Positions 42,384 to 50,565 of a stretch of DNA of 64,000 bases are shown piece by piece. This DNA comes from Chthonomonas sp. (GTDB taxonomy: Bacteria > Armatimonadota > Fimbriimonadia > Fimbriimonadales > Fimbriimonadaceae), in NCBI GenBank assembly GCA_016788425.1, contig JAEURQ010000003.1, positions 403,282 to 467,281 on the forward strand, read 5' to 3'. The notes beneath the pieces are model-generated. The model was not told the DNA's origin. It did no database searches and worked only from the letters and a program-made list of their open reading frames with translations. The translations under genes and the position numbers were made by a program. Every line of letters begins with the position of its first letter. Positions within the stretch are counted from its first letter, which is position 1.

Positions 42384-43300
42384 AGATGAATCGAATGTCG
42401 AAGATCGCGCTGCTGGTGCTTCCGGCGGCCGTCGCGCTCAGCGGCTGCGCCAAATCCGGCGATAGCTACAAGGGCACGGCCAAGGCCGATGATGTGAAGG
42501 CCCTGAACATTGCCAAGGGTCAGGAAAAGACGCTGTTCCCGGTGAAGGAAGGGAACTCGTGGGTGTTTGACACCCAAACAACCTCGACGTTCGGCGCTCA
42601 GCAAGCCGTGAACGACACGGTCTTCACGTTCACCATCGGCAAGGTGTTCCCCATCGAAGGTGGCGTCGAATTCGAAATGCTCATCGGTTCGGATCAGGAA
42701 GTGAACGGTGAAAAGTCGAGCGAAAAGCAAATGTGGCGACTCACCGATAAGGGTGTTTCCGTCGCCGCCGCTCGGGTTCGCCCCAACCTCAAGGTGGACA
42801 AACTGGAGATGGTGCCTTTCAACCCGCCGCAGCCGTTTATGTTCTTCCCGCTCGAGGAAGGCAAGGTCATTGACTGGTCGGGCGTGGGCCCGCTCCCCGC
42901 GGGTGGTGGCTCGGATACGAACCCCGTCGGCCCCTCCAAGTTCTCGCTGACCTGCGCCGGTACGCAAAAGACGGACACCGCCGAGAAGTCGTACATGGCC
43001 TACGTGTTCGAGCAAGAGCAAACCTGGACGATTCCTGGCTTTGACAAGGCGAAGTATCAAGCTGAACTCGCCAAGCAACAAGGCGTGGCTCCCAACTCGG
43101 GCGGCACCTCGCCGATCCCCAAGGATAAGGAAGAAGCCAAACTCATGGCCGAACTCGAACCCAAGGTCGGCCAAGGCATTAGCGCGGTCACCAGCCACTG
43201 GGCTCCGAACGTGGGCCTCGTGCGATTGCGACAAGAAATCGCGATCAACAATCTGATCATCATTCAAATCTTCAAGCTCAAAAAAGCGAACCTCAAGTAA
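42380..43300 (+). CDS. Uncharacterised lipoprotein (paralogue set member 1)
   Basis: The protein has 306 residues. Signal peptide with lipobox LSGC. The body starts FPVKEGNSWVFDTQ, and near the end it has HWAPNVGLVRLRQE. These two blocks (G-x-x-W-x-[FYW] and G-[LM]-V-[RK]) recur in the next proteins, suggesting a shared beta-rich fold. It is larger than its neighbours because of an insert of about 80 residues (FDKAKYQAELAKQQGVAPNS region). The ATG overlaps the SecD-like gene stop, and the next lipoprotein ATG follows its stop directly. Function unknown. Confidence 0.75.
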   Translation: MKMNRMSKIALLVLPAAVALSGCAKSGDSYKGTAKADDVKALNIAKGQEKTLFPVKEGNSWVFDTQTTSTFGAQQAVNDTVFTFTIGKVFPIEGGVEFEMLIGSDQEVNGEKSSEKQMWRLTDKGVSVAAARVRPNLKVDKLEMVPFNPPQPFMFFPLEEGKVIDWSGVGPLPAGGGSDTNPVGPSKFSLTCAGTQKTDTAEKSYMAYVFEQEQTWTIPGFDKAKYQAELAKQQGVAPNSGGTSPIPKDKEEAKLMAELEPKVGQGISAVTSHWAPNVGLVRLRQEIAINNLIIIQIFKLKKANLK

Positions 43301-44008
43301 ATGCAAGCTCGTTCCTGGATTCCCCTTGCGCTCCTCGCCCTGGTGGGGTGCGGCAAGACTCAGGCTCCCGAATCATCGGGAGCCTCTTCGTCTACCGGCA
43401 CGGTCGAAACGCCCGTCAAAAAGATCGAGCTGCCCGCCAGCCTCATGCACGAGGGCCTGGAGTACTACGGCCTCAGTGAGCCCGGCAAGCACACCATGAC
43501 CGAGACCCGCAAAACGGGCGATCAAACCCAGACGCTGGTCGGCGACATGACCACGCGGTTGGTGGACGCCACCGCCGACAAGGCGACCTATGAAATGGAG
43601 TTTGATGGCGACCTTTCTGCGCTCGGCACCACGACGATCATGGTGGATAAAGGCGGAGTTCACATTGTTACCAGTAGCACGGTAAAGACTGACAAACCGA
43701 CCCTCGACCTGCCCGCCGTGTGTAGCGTCGGTGCCACCTGGGCCTCGGACATGTCCGGCGAAATGGCCACCCAAAAAGTGAAGGGGAACTCCAATTACAA
43801 GATCGTCCGTACTGAAAAGGTCAAAGTTCCGGCTGGAGAATTTGACGCCATCGTCGTAGAAAATGTGGGGACTTTGTCCCTTGGCGGCTCCAAGTTTCCG
43901 CTCAAAGCGACGGCTTGGTACGTCAAAGGAAAAGGGATGGTTCGCCAAGTGACCGAAGCCACGCAGGCTGGTCAAAAAATGGTGAGCACGCTCGAACTTA
44001 CGAAGTAA
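43301..44008 (+). CDS. Uncharacterised lipoprotein (paralogue set member 2)
   Basis: The protein has 235 residues with lipobox LVGC at the end of a short signal peptide. After a Ser/Thr-rich linker comes a beta-rich domain. Notable segments are VCSVGATWASDMSGEM, VKVPAGEFDAIVVENVG and AWYVKGKGMVRQVTEA. The last two resemble the pattern of proteins annotated as DUF3108- or TapB-like, an analogy I could not test. The gene starts directly after the previous stop codon, with no gap. Function unknown. Confidence 0.75.
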   Translation: MQARSWIPLALLALVGCGKTQAPESSGASSSTGTVETPVKKIELPASLMHEGLEYYGLSEPGKHTMTETRKTGDQTQTLVGDMTTRLVDATADKATYEMEFDGDLSALGTTTIMVDKGGVHIVTSSTVKTDKPTLDLPAVCSVGATWASDMSGEMATQKVKGNSNYKIVRTEKVKVPAGEFDAIVVENVGTLSLGGSKFPLKATAWYVKGKGMVRQVTEATQAGQKMVSTLELTK

Positions 44009-44014
44009 ATCGCC

Positions 44015-44644
44015 ATGTTGGTCGCCGCAACTCTCGCCCTTTTCGCCTCGCAGGCGTCCTCCGCGACGCTGACCGTCGCGGACTTCTTCCCGGTTGACGC
44101 GGGCAGCGTGTGGACCTACAAGGACACGATTAACAAGGTGGACAGCATTTGCGAGGACCAAGTGGTGGGCGCGGCCGAGATCAATGGCCAAACCACCTAT
44201 GGCATTCGTAGCCGCATTGACGATCGCAACTTCGAAACGACGTATTACCGGCTCGATAAAGAAAAGGTGATGCTCATCGGGTTCGACCTCAAGGAGCCGC
44301 TGACCAAGCCGTACCCGGTGGTCGTGATGGCCAACGGCGGCGTGCAGAAATGGTCGCACGTGGGCGACACGATGATCTTTGACGAGCGCGCCCCGCTGCA
44401 AATGGACTGCTCCTCGAAGATGCTCTACAGCTTCAGCTACAAGGGCGAGAAGCTTCCGGCGCTGGAAGTGACGATCAAAGGCACGGTGGATATGGATTCT
44501 CGGGCGGCGGTAAAGAGCGAGCAGGTCGCGGTTTACGCCAAGGGCATCGGCCTGGTGCGACTCCGCGAAACCGGCAGCTTCGGTAAGCAAAAATTCACCC
44601 GCATTCGGGAACTGGTTTCCTATCGAATTGGTCCTGAAAAGTAA
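44015..44644 (+). CDS. Uncharacterised secreted protein (paralogue set member 3)
   Basis: The protein has 209 residues. The signal peptide MLVAATLALFASQASSA has no lipobox, so this one is probably soluble in the periplasm or outside. It begins FFPVDAGSVWTYKDTINKVD and ends with AVYAKGIGLVRLRETG, the two blocks shared with members 1, 2 and 4. Two Cys (in DSICED and QMDCSS) could form a disulfide. It lies six bases after the previous stop. Function unknown. Confidence 0.75.
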   Translation: MLVAATLALFASQASSATLTVADFFPVDAGSVWTYKDTINKVDSICEDQVVGAAEINGQTTYGIRSRIDDRNFETTYYRLDKEKVMLIGFDLKEPLTKPYPVVVMANGGVQKWSHVGDTMIFDERAPLQMDCSSKMLYSFSYKGEKLPALEVTIKGTVDMDSRAAVKSEQVAVYAKGIGLVRLRETGSFGKQKFTRIRELVSYRIGPEK

Positions 44645-44652
44645 CGCCAATC

Positions 44653-45264
44653 ATGAACCTTCGTGTCCTTCCGCTCGCCACCCTGGGGTTGCTTTTGGGC
44701 GGTTGCGTAACCAAAAAGGGGCATGACAGTTGGGCGATTTCGGTGGGTGTTTCTAACAAGATTCACTCTGACACGCTGAATCCCGGCGCCATCCCTTACA
44801 CGAAAGCGCGATTGGTGATGAACGGCCACCCGTTTCAGGTGGATGTGAAGTCGGCGACGAAGGGCGAGATCATCACTCACTCGTTCGAATCGCATGGCGT
44901 GGCCATCGAAACCGAAACCTATCGCCAAGCGCCCGGCCTTTTTGAGCTCGTGGCCTACGGTGACGAGGTCTTCAAGCGCCCGATTCCGCTGTTGAAATTC
45001 CCGTTTTCGGTGGGTGATTCCTGGACGTGGCAGGGTAGTTTCGGCGCGGACTTGAACCCGATTCCGGCGACCGCCGAGATTACGACCGCCGACGAGCCGC
45101 TCGCCTTGGAAGGTTTCCCGCAGAGCGATTCGGTGCGGGTCGAAGTCAATCTTCAGTACGGCTCGCCGACGAAGCCCTCCGAGCGCAAACTGCTGTTCTG
45201 GTTTGTGGAAGGCAAGGGCATGGTCAAGCGGCAAATCCACTTCGGCAGCACCCGCCAACCATAA
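44653..45264 (+). CDS. Uncharacterised lipoprotein (paralogue set member 4)
   Basis: The protein has 203 residues with lipobox LGGC. The shared blocks are FPFSVGDSWTWQGSFG and LLFWFVEGKGMVKRQIHFG, close to AWYVKGKGMVRQV of member 2. The N-terminal half differs from the others. It is followed six bases later by the FtsW/RodA gene, so the lipoproteins and the cell-wall polymerase are probably co-transcribed. Function unknown. Confidence 0.75.
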   Translation: MNLRVLPLATLGLLLGGCVTKKGHDSWAISVGVSNKIHSDTLNPGAIPYTKARLVMNGHPFQVDVKSATKGEIITHSFESHGVAIETETYRQAPGLFELVAYGDEVFKRPIPLLKFPFSVGDSWTWQGSFGADLNPIPATAEITTADEPLALEGFPQSDSVRVEVNLQYGSPTKPSERKLLFWFVEGKGMVKRQIHFGSTRQP

Positions 45265-45270
45265 CGCGCC

Positions 45271-46410
45271 ATGCAAGCGAGTCAGAGTCGGGTCGGCACG
45301 CCAACCGGAGTTCGCACGTGGGGCGACCCGGTGATGCTCATCTCGGCCGTGCTGCTGTTGGGCGCGGGTTTGCTCAGCATCTACAGCATTGACCACGCCC
45401 GGCAGATCGGCATTTTCAAAAAGCAGGTGGTGCTGATGATCCTCGGGCTGGCGCCATTCTTCGTGTTTTGGCGGACGTCGCTCTCCTTATGGCAAAAGCA
45501 TTCCGGCAAGATCTATCTCATCAACATTGCGCTGCTGGTGCTGGTGTTCCTCGCGCCAAAAACGACCAAGGGCGCGGGCCGGTGGGTGGACATCGGACCG
45601 ATGCAGTTTCAGCCGAGCGAGTTCAGCAAGCTCGCCGTCATTCTGGCGGTCGCGGCGTTTTACGCTGAGAACCGCCATCGCGTCAAAGAGTTCCGCACGT
45701 TCGCGACTTCATTTTTGTACTTGTTGCCAACCGTCCTGCTGATCTTCAAACAGCCTCACCTCGGCGCGACCATCAGCGTGCTCGCCATATGGTTTATGAT
45801 CAGCCTTGTGGCTGGCGTGCCGTGGCGCACCATCGCCACCGTGGTGCTCATTGGCATCATCGGCATCGTCGGGATTCTCAAATTCAAGCCCGAGCTCGTG
45901 CTGAAGGATTATCAGATCAAGCGGGTGCAGACCATGAAAGATAAGTCGCGCGGCGTGCGCGACGTGGGCGGGAGCGACTACCAGGTTCACGAAGCGCAAA
46001 AGGCGTTTGCCAACGGCGGCGTCACGGGCAGCGGCTTTCTCAAAGGCGAGCAGACGCGCCTTGGGTTTATCCCGGAGCAGCACAACGACTTTGTGTTCAC
46101 GGTCGTGGGCGAGGAAGGCGGACTGGTCGGCGCGGGGCTCGTGCTCAGCATCTTTGGGGTGTTCTTCTTCCGGGTGGCGCGGGCGATTGTGCAAGCCACG
46201 GACGTGTACTCGCGCCTCGTGGCGACCGGCATTCTCACCATTCTTGGATTCCACACGCTGGTGAACCTGGGCATGAACATCGGGATTCTGCCGGTGGTGG
46301 GGCTGTGGCTGCCATTTCTCAGCGCAGGCGGAACGGCCGTGCTGCTTTGCATGGGTTTGGTGGGCCTCGCCATGGCCGTCAGCCGCGAAAACGAGCGCGT
46401 GAGCTTCTAG
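45271..46410 (+). CDS. FtsW/RodA/SpoVE-family peptidoglycan glycosyltransferase
   Basis: The protein has 379 residues with about ten membrane helices. Family blocks: GAGRWVDIGPMQFQPSEFSK (catalytic Asp region), FKQPHLGATISVL, GGVTGSGFLKGEQTRLGFIP, EQHNDFVFTVVGEEGGLVGA and GLWLPFLSAGGTAVLLCMG. The sequence PMQFQPSEFSK and FIPEQHNDFVF fit RodA better than FtsW (which has LPEAHTDFIF), so elongation is the likelier role. The gene lies at the end of the ABC/lipoprotein run with no pbp2 or mreB beside it. Its TAG shares CTAG with the convergent permease stop. Confidence 0.92.
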   Translation: MQASQSRVGTPTGVRTWGDPVMLISAVLLLGAGLLSIYSIDHARQIGIFKKQVVLMILGLAPFFVFWRTSLSLWQKHSGKIYLINIALLVLVFLAPKTTKGAGRWVDIGPMQFQPSEFSKLAVILAVAAFYAENRHRVKEFRTFATSFLYLLPTVLLIFKQPHLGATISVLAIWFMISLVAGVPWRTIATVVLIGIIGIVGILKFKPELVLKDYQIKRVQTMKDKSRGVRDVGGSDYQVHEAQKAFANGGVTGSGFLKGEQTRLGFIPEQHNDFVFTVVGEEGGLVGAGLVLSIFGVFFFRVARAIVQATDVYSRLVATGILTILGFHTLVNLGMNIGILPVVGLWLPFLSAGGTAVLLCMGLVGLAMAVSRENERVSF

Positions 46411-47351
46411 CGGCGCAGGAGCCACAACAACGCCGGCGCGCCGATTACCGCCGTAACCGCGCCGACCGGCAGTTCACCGAGCCGCTGACTGGCAAGATCG
46501 GCGAGCACCAACAGAATTCCGCCGACGAGTCCGGCGCTGACCGCGCTTTTGGCCGGCGATTGCCCTTGCAACAACCGCGCGATGTGCGGTGAGACGAGGC
46601 CGATAAACCCGACCAAGCCCATGATTCCGGCGACCGCCGCGGTGAGGGCCGTCCCGATCCACAGCGATTCGCGGATGAGGCGGCGCGGCGAAACCCCGAG
46701 GGTCTGCGCCGACTCGCTGGAGATCATGAGCAGGTGCAGCCCATCGAGCCGCGGCCGCAGCGCCATCAGGCCGAGCCCAATGAGGGCCGCGAGAAAAGCG
46801 ACATGGATGAGCGTCGTGTTGGAGGCGGTGCCCAACAGCCACCGCAGCACCTGGTTGGAATCCGCTCCGGCGAGCAGCAAGATCACGGTGTTAAGCGCGG
46901 CCAGTAGCGACCCGATGACCACGCCGCCGATGAGAAGTCGCTCGGCGGAGGCTCGGCCCCGCCCGCCCAGGACGAGCACCAAAGGCAGCGTGAGCAACCC
47001 GGTCGCCATGGCCGCGAGCGGCCCGGCGAGCCCGCCCAGCAACGTGAACACTCCGGTGAGCGCCGCCACCGAGCCGCCGATCGCCGCGCCACCACTGACG
47101 CCGAGCAGATACGGCTCGGCGATGGGGTTGCGAAACACAGCCTGAAAGATCGCTCCGGAAAGGCCAAGCGCAAACCCACCCGTGACGCAGGTGAGCACCC
47201 GCGGCAAGCGCAAAGCGCCGATCGCGGCATGATCCGGTTGCCATAGATTCCACGGCGCAATCCACATGGTGCTGCCCGCCGCCAGGTGCAGGAGGGTCGC
47301 GGTAAGCAGGATGAGCAGGAGTTCTCCGTTGAGCTTGGCCGCGCGCGTCAT
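46407..47351 (-). CDS. FecCD/BtuC-family ABC transporter permease
   Basis: The protein has 314 residues with about nine to ten membrane helices. Family blocks: RLPRVLTCVTGGFALGLSGAIFQAVFRNPIAEPYLLGVSGGAAIG, then GVSPRRLIRESLWIG and GLVGFIGLVSPHIAR (coupling to the ATPase). Members import ferric siderophores, haem or cobalamin. No ATPase or binding protein gene is adjacent, so partners must lie elsewhere. The start ATG 47351 has TATACT seven bases upstream, and the aminotransferase gene diverges from here. Confidence 0.9.
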   Translation of the reverse strand: MTRAAKLNGELLLILLTATLLHLAAGSTMWIAPWNLWQPDHAAIGALRLPRVLTCVTGGFALGLSGAIFQAVFRNPIAEPYLLGVSGGAAIGGSVAALTGVFTLLGGLAGPLAAMATGLLTLPLVLVLGGRGRASAERLLIGGVVIGSLLAALNTVILLLAGADSNQVLRWLLGTASNTTLIHVAFLAALIGLGLMALRPRLDGLHLLMISSESAQTLGVSPRRLIRESLWIGTALTAAVAGIMGLVGFIGLVSPHIARLLQGQSPAKSAVSAGLVGGILLVLADLASQRLGELPVGAVTAVIGAPALLWLLRR

Positions 47352-47364
47352 GGGCAAGAGTATA
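47352..47364 (-). promoter_or_regulatory. Putative leaderless promoter (-10 TATACT) for the FecCD permease gene
   Basis: TATACT (47359-47364, minus strand), CTTGCCC, ATG. It lies in a 45-base divergent gap. On the other strand TGTACT seven bases before the aminotransferase GTG is a weaker mirror case. Confidence 0.55.
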
Positions 47365-47396
47365 ACCACGGGTATCCTACTGCTGTACTCGCAACC

Positions 47397-48575
47397 GTGG
47401 AACTCTCGCAGCGCATTCAATCCGTCCGTTCGTCGCCCACGCTCGCAATTACCGCGAAAGCTCGGGCGCTTCGCGATGCCGGAGTGGATGTGATTAGCTT
47501 CGCGGCCGGTGAGCCCGACTTCAATACCCCCGCCCCGATTTGCGACGCCGCGATTGAGGCCATAGCCCGCGGCGAAACGAAGTACACGGCCAGTGCCGGG
47601 CTTCCCGAGCTCCGCCAGGCGATCGCCCGCACGGTCGTGTCGCGCACCAACAGCAAGGTTGAACCGGCCCAAGTGGTGTTGAGCTGCGGTGCCAAGCACT
47701 CGGTTTACAACGCTTGCCAAGCCGTGTTGAACCCCGGCGATGAGTGCATTTTGCTTGCCCCGTTTTGGATGACCTACCAAGACCAGGTGGTGTTGACCGG
47801 CGCGACGCCGGTGATTGTGCAAGGTTGGGCGGATACCGGATTTGTGCCGAGCATCGAGGATGTTCGCGCGGCGATCACTCCGCGCACCCGCGCGTTGATC
47901 ATCAATTCGCCCTCGAACCCGACCGGCGCGGTGTTGCCGCGGGCATTCCTTAAGGAGGTTGCCGCGCTTGCTTTAAAGCACGACTTGTGGCTGATCTCAG
48001 ACGAGATTTACGATCAACTGGTGTACGACGGCGCTTCGCACGAAAGCATCTACGGGCTGGGCGAAGAAGTCCGCAACCGCACGATTTACATTAATGGATT
48101 CAGCAAGACCTACGCGATGACCGGCTGGCGGCTCGGCTATGCCGTTGCGCCCAAAGCGGTCGCCACGGCGATGTCGAACCTGCAAGACCAGGTGACAAGC
48201 AACCCGACTTCGTTTGCGCAGTTTGGCGCGATGGCCGCGTTGGAACTTCCCGCCGAGGATGTCGCCGCGATGCGCGACGAATTCGACGCGCGGCGTCGCT
48301 TGATTGTTGGGGGTCTCAACGATGTACCCGGCTTTACGTGCCCCACACCCGGCGGTGCATTTTACGCGTTTCCTGATGTGCGGCCCCTGTTGGGCGGAGT
48401 TTTTGCCGACGACGCGGCTTTGGCCGAATATCTGCTGGAGGAAGCTCACGTGGCGGTTGTGCCCGGTTCGGTGTTCAATGGCGCAGGTCATCTGCGATTG
48501 AGCTATGCCACCAACCAGGACAACATCCGCGAAGGCTTGGCGCGCATTCACCGCGCGATCAGCAAAGTACGCTAA
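47397..48575 (+). CDS. Class I/II pyridoxal-phosphate aminotransferase (aspartate aminotransferase-like)
   Basis: The protein has 392 residues from GTG 47397 (MELSQRIQSVRSSPTLAITA). Class Ib blocks: VISFAAGEPDFNTPAPI, KYTASAGLPELRQAIA, INSPSNPTGAVLPRAFL, ISDEIYDQLVYDG and the PLP lysine in NGFSKTYAMTGWRLGY, then the substrate Arg near HLRLSYATNQDNI. This fits bacterial aspartate aminotransferases of the Thermus type; other amino acids or prephenate are possible. The stop TAA overlaps the ATG of rnc (TAATG). Confidence 0.92.
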   Translation: MELSQRIQSVRSSPTLAITAKARALRDAGVDVISFAAGEPDFNTPAPICDAAIEAIARGETKYTASAGLPELRQAIARTVVSRTNSKVEPAQVVLSCGAKHSVYNACQAVLNPGDECILLAPFWMTYQDQVVLTGATPVIVQGWADTGFVPSIEDVRAAITPRTRALIINSPSNPTGAVLPRAFLKEVAALALKHDLWLISDEIYDQLVYDGASHESIYGLGEEVRNRTIYINGFSKTYAMTGWRLGYAVAPKAVATAMSNLQDQVTSNPTSFAQFGAMAALELPAEDVAAMRDEFDARRRLIVGGLNDVPGFTCPTPGGAFYAFPDVRPLLGGVFADDAALAEYLLEEAHVAVVPGSVFNGAGHLRLSYATNQDNIREGLARIHRAISKVR

Positions 48576-49282
48576 TGGTTATTCCGTCGCCCATCCCGCT
48601 TAAGAGCCAGGAGCTATTCCGGCTGGCGATGACGCATCGCTCGGCGGCGACCAACGTCGTGCGGGACAGCTACGAGCGCCTGGAATTCTATGGCGACTCG
48701 GTGTTGGGCCTGGTGGTGGCGCAGTACTTCTATGAGCACCAACCGGACTGGGACCAGGGCCTGATGTCCAAAGCGAAGTCCAGTGTGGTGCAGGAAAATC
48801 CGCTTGCCGAGACGGCTCTGCGTTTGGGTCTCGACGAGTTCTTGGTGTTGAGCACCGGCGAGGAATCGACCGGCGGCCGCCAACGCGCCTCGATTTTGGC
48901 TGACGTGTTTGAGGCGGTCATTGGCGCGATCTACATCGAATCGGGGCTGGAACAGGCGCGCTGGTTTATCCTGGAGCAGCTGAATCAGTATCTGATCATG
49001 GTGCGGACGGGTGACGTCAACCCGAACGACCACAAGTCCAAATTGCAAGAGGTGGCGCAGGCCATTTGGCGTAAAACTCCGACCTACCGTGTGGTGGGCG
49101 AGTTCGGTTTCGCTCATGAGCGTCGCTTTCAAGTCGAAGTTTTGTTCGACAATGAGGTGATGGGCGAAGGAAGTGGAAGAAGTAAGAAGGAGGCGGAACA
49201 ATCGGCCGCCCAAGACGCTCTAGAACTCATTGAACGGGTTCGTCGTGCGCGTGAGCACATGGCGGACGATCGTTCAGATTGA
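48575..49282 (+). CDS. rnc: Ribonuclease III
   Basis: The protein has 235 residues. The catalytic signature is ERLEFYGDSVLGLVVA, with Glu/Asp metal ligands. DVFEAVIGAIYIESGL is the second acidic cluster. The dsRNA-binding domain covers about 155-230 and ends GSGRSKKEAEQSAAQDALE. It processes rRNA and other double-stranded RNA. A usual N-terminal stretch is short here (start at SQELFRLAMTHRSAATN). Start ATG 48575 overlaps the aminotransferase stop, so the two genes are translationally coupled. Confidence 0.95.
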   Translation: MVIPSPIPLKSQELFRLAMTHRSAATNVVRDSYERLEFYGDSVLGLVVAQYFYEHQPDWDQGLMSKAKSSVVQENPLAETALRLGLDEFLVLSTGEESTGGRQRASILADVFEAVIGAIYIESGLEQARWFILEQLNQYLIMVRTGDVNPNDHKSKLQEVAQAIWRKTPTYRVVGEFGFAHERRFQVEVLFDNEVMGEGSGRSKKEAEQSAAQDALELIERVRRAREHMADDRSD

Positions 49283-49388
49283 ATTGAACCGCGAAATTGC
49301 TAGGATGAGACGGGTAAATTTACTAGAGTTTCCCCAGATTCATGCTTGGAGTCTCGGATTGCGGTTGTTTTGGCAAGGATAGTGCTCG

Positions 49389-49394
49389 TACAAT
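49389..49394 (+). promoter_or_regulatory. -10 box (TACAAT) for the PEP-CTERM gene at 49417
   Basis: TACAAT is followed by a short leader carrying GAGGAGAAGG before ATG 49417. TTGTTT 18 bases upstream is a possible -35. Confidence 0.45.
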
Positions 49395-49416
49395 AGTCAA
49401 CGAGGAGAAGGTCTCA

Positions 49417-50172
49417 ATGAATTTTAATCGAATTTTTACGGTTGTAGCTCTGGTGAGTGTGGTGGGAGCGGCAGAAGCTCGACTTCCGCGGAACTCTTAC
49501 ATCACCCGCCCCACCCCCACGAAGGAATCGTTCATCAAGCTGCTGAACAACGAACCGGTCGTGATGGACCGCTACATGCGCCACTTCGCCATGACTCGCA
49601 GCGAAGTGATGGCTTACATGTCGCAGATTTCGCTCTCGACGGTTAAGGAAGGTGGTCTCTACACGGTTTATAACGTCCCCGCCGCCACCGGCGAACTTCG
49701 CAGCAAACTGCTGAAGATGAAGAAGGGCGAAAAGATTTGGGTCGACCGTTTTGGCAACCCCGTGATGGTGGTGGTCTGCGGTAACCCGATGACCCGTGGC
49801 CCGAAGACGGTTGTTGCTTTGGATCAAAGCCGCCGTCCGCTGCTGACCGACACGCTTGAATCGCCGGTCCGCGTTGGTGACGAAGAAATCCGCGTCGAAT
49901 CGACGCCGAGCCCGGTGGCCGAAGCTCCCGAAGTGGTGGCCTTCCAACCGGCCATGCCGACGGTGGAAACTCCGGTGACGGACGTTGTGGAACCGACCCG
50001 AGTTGTGGAGAACGCTTCGTTCAGCCGCCGCATCGGTGGTGCATTCCTCGGTCTGATCCCGCTGGCGATCATCGGTACGAACCGCAAGTCGAATCCGCCG
50101 GTTCCGGAACCGGCCTCGGGTCTGATTCTCGCGGCTGGCGCTGGCCTGTTCCTTGCTCGCCGCAAGAAGTAA
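49417..50172 (+). CDS. PEP-CTERM sorting domain protein
   Basis: The protein has 251 residues. GAGGAGAAGG precedes ATG 49417, and the signal peptide is MNFNRIFTVVALVSVVGAAEA. The central domain (about 30-135) is alpha/beta-like with YMRHFAMTRSEVMAYMSQI and KGEKIWVDRFGNPVMVVVCG, where a Cys follows a short strand. An acidic Pro/Val linker leads to the tag PVPEPASG, a hydrophobic segment and RRKK. The central domain differs from the other PEP-CTERM proteins here and I do not recognise it. A strong terminator follows. Confidence 0.82.
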   Translation: MNFNRIFTVVALVSVVGAAEARLPRNSYITRPTPTKESFIKLLNNEPVVMDRYMRHFAMTRSEVMAYMSQISLSTVKEGGLYTVYNVPAATGELRSKLLKMKKGEKIWVDRFGNPVMVVVCGNPMTRGPKTVVALDQSRRPLLTDTLESPVRVGDEEIRVESTPSPVAEAPEVVAFQPAMPTVETPVTDVVEPTRVVENASFSRRIGGAFLGLIPLAIIGTNRKSNPPVPEPASGLILAAGAGLFLARRKK

Positions 50173-50197
50173 GGCTCGCTGGACCTAACCTCAAACT

Positions 50198-50231
50198 GAA
50201 GCCCCCTGCCATCGGCAGGGGGCTTCGTTTT
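50198..50231 (+). terminator. Rho-independent terminator after the PEP-CTERM gene
   Basis: GAAGCCCCCTGCC pairs perfectly over 13 bases with GGCAGGGGGCTTC around ATC, followed by GTTTTG. Confidence 0.95.
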
Positions 50232-50274
50232 GCCCTGCCAGCACTGGCTCGGTCGGGGTATAACGTAAGGGCGT

Positions 50275-50348
50275 TGGCGGATCGTCTAATGGCAGGACAG
50301 CGGTTTTTGGTGCCGTCAGTCAAGGTTCGAGTCCTTGTCCGCCAGCCA
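50275..50348 (+). tRNA. tRNA-Gln (anticodon UUG)
   Basis: TGGCGGA pairs with TCCGCCA, discriminator G, encoded CCA. The anticodon stem GCGGT/GCCGT contains two G-T pairs and encloses TTTTGGT, giving TTG. TATAAC at 50259-50264 is a likely -10 box. Confidence 0.93.
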
Positions 50349-50396
50349 CTCGCACTTCCAATTACCTAGCTCCCAGTTATTGTTGGAAGGTGTTGC

Positions 50397-50549
50397 TCAC
50401 CAGTACCGCAACATGCATTCGATAACCTGCACCACCTGCTGCGACGTCAGCAGTGAGGACCCACGCCCCTGTCCACTGAAGACGGCGTTGCCCTGATGCT
50501 GCAAGACGTGGACCTCCCCGTTGATTTCTTCGGCACGGCGGAAGTCCAT
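50397..50549 (-). CDS. Possible small protein after the propeller/caspase-like gene
   Basis: A 50-residue frame from ATG (50547-50549) to TGA begins 16 bases after the stop of the large caspase-like gene on the same strand. It opens MDFRRAEEINGEVHVLQHQG and ends VQVIECMLRYW. Codon third positions are mostly G or C, as in real genes here. No Shine-Dalgarno sequence or family is recognised, so it could be a real small partner, a remnant of a longer gene, or chance. It is the only coding candidate in 50349-50565. Confidence 0.35.
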   Translation of the reverse strand: MDFRRAEEINGEVHVLQHQGNAVFSGQGRGSSLLTSQQVVQVIECMLRYW

Positions 50550-50565
50550 GGACCGGCGTCGGGTG

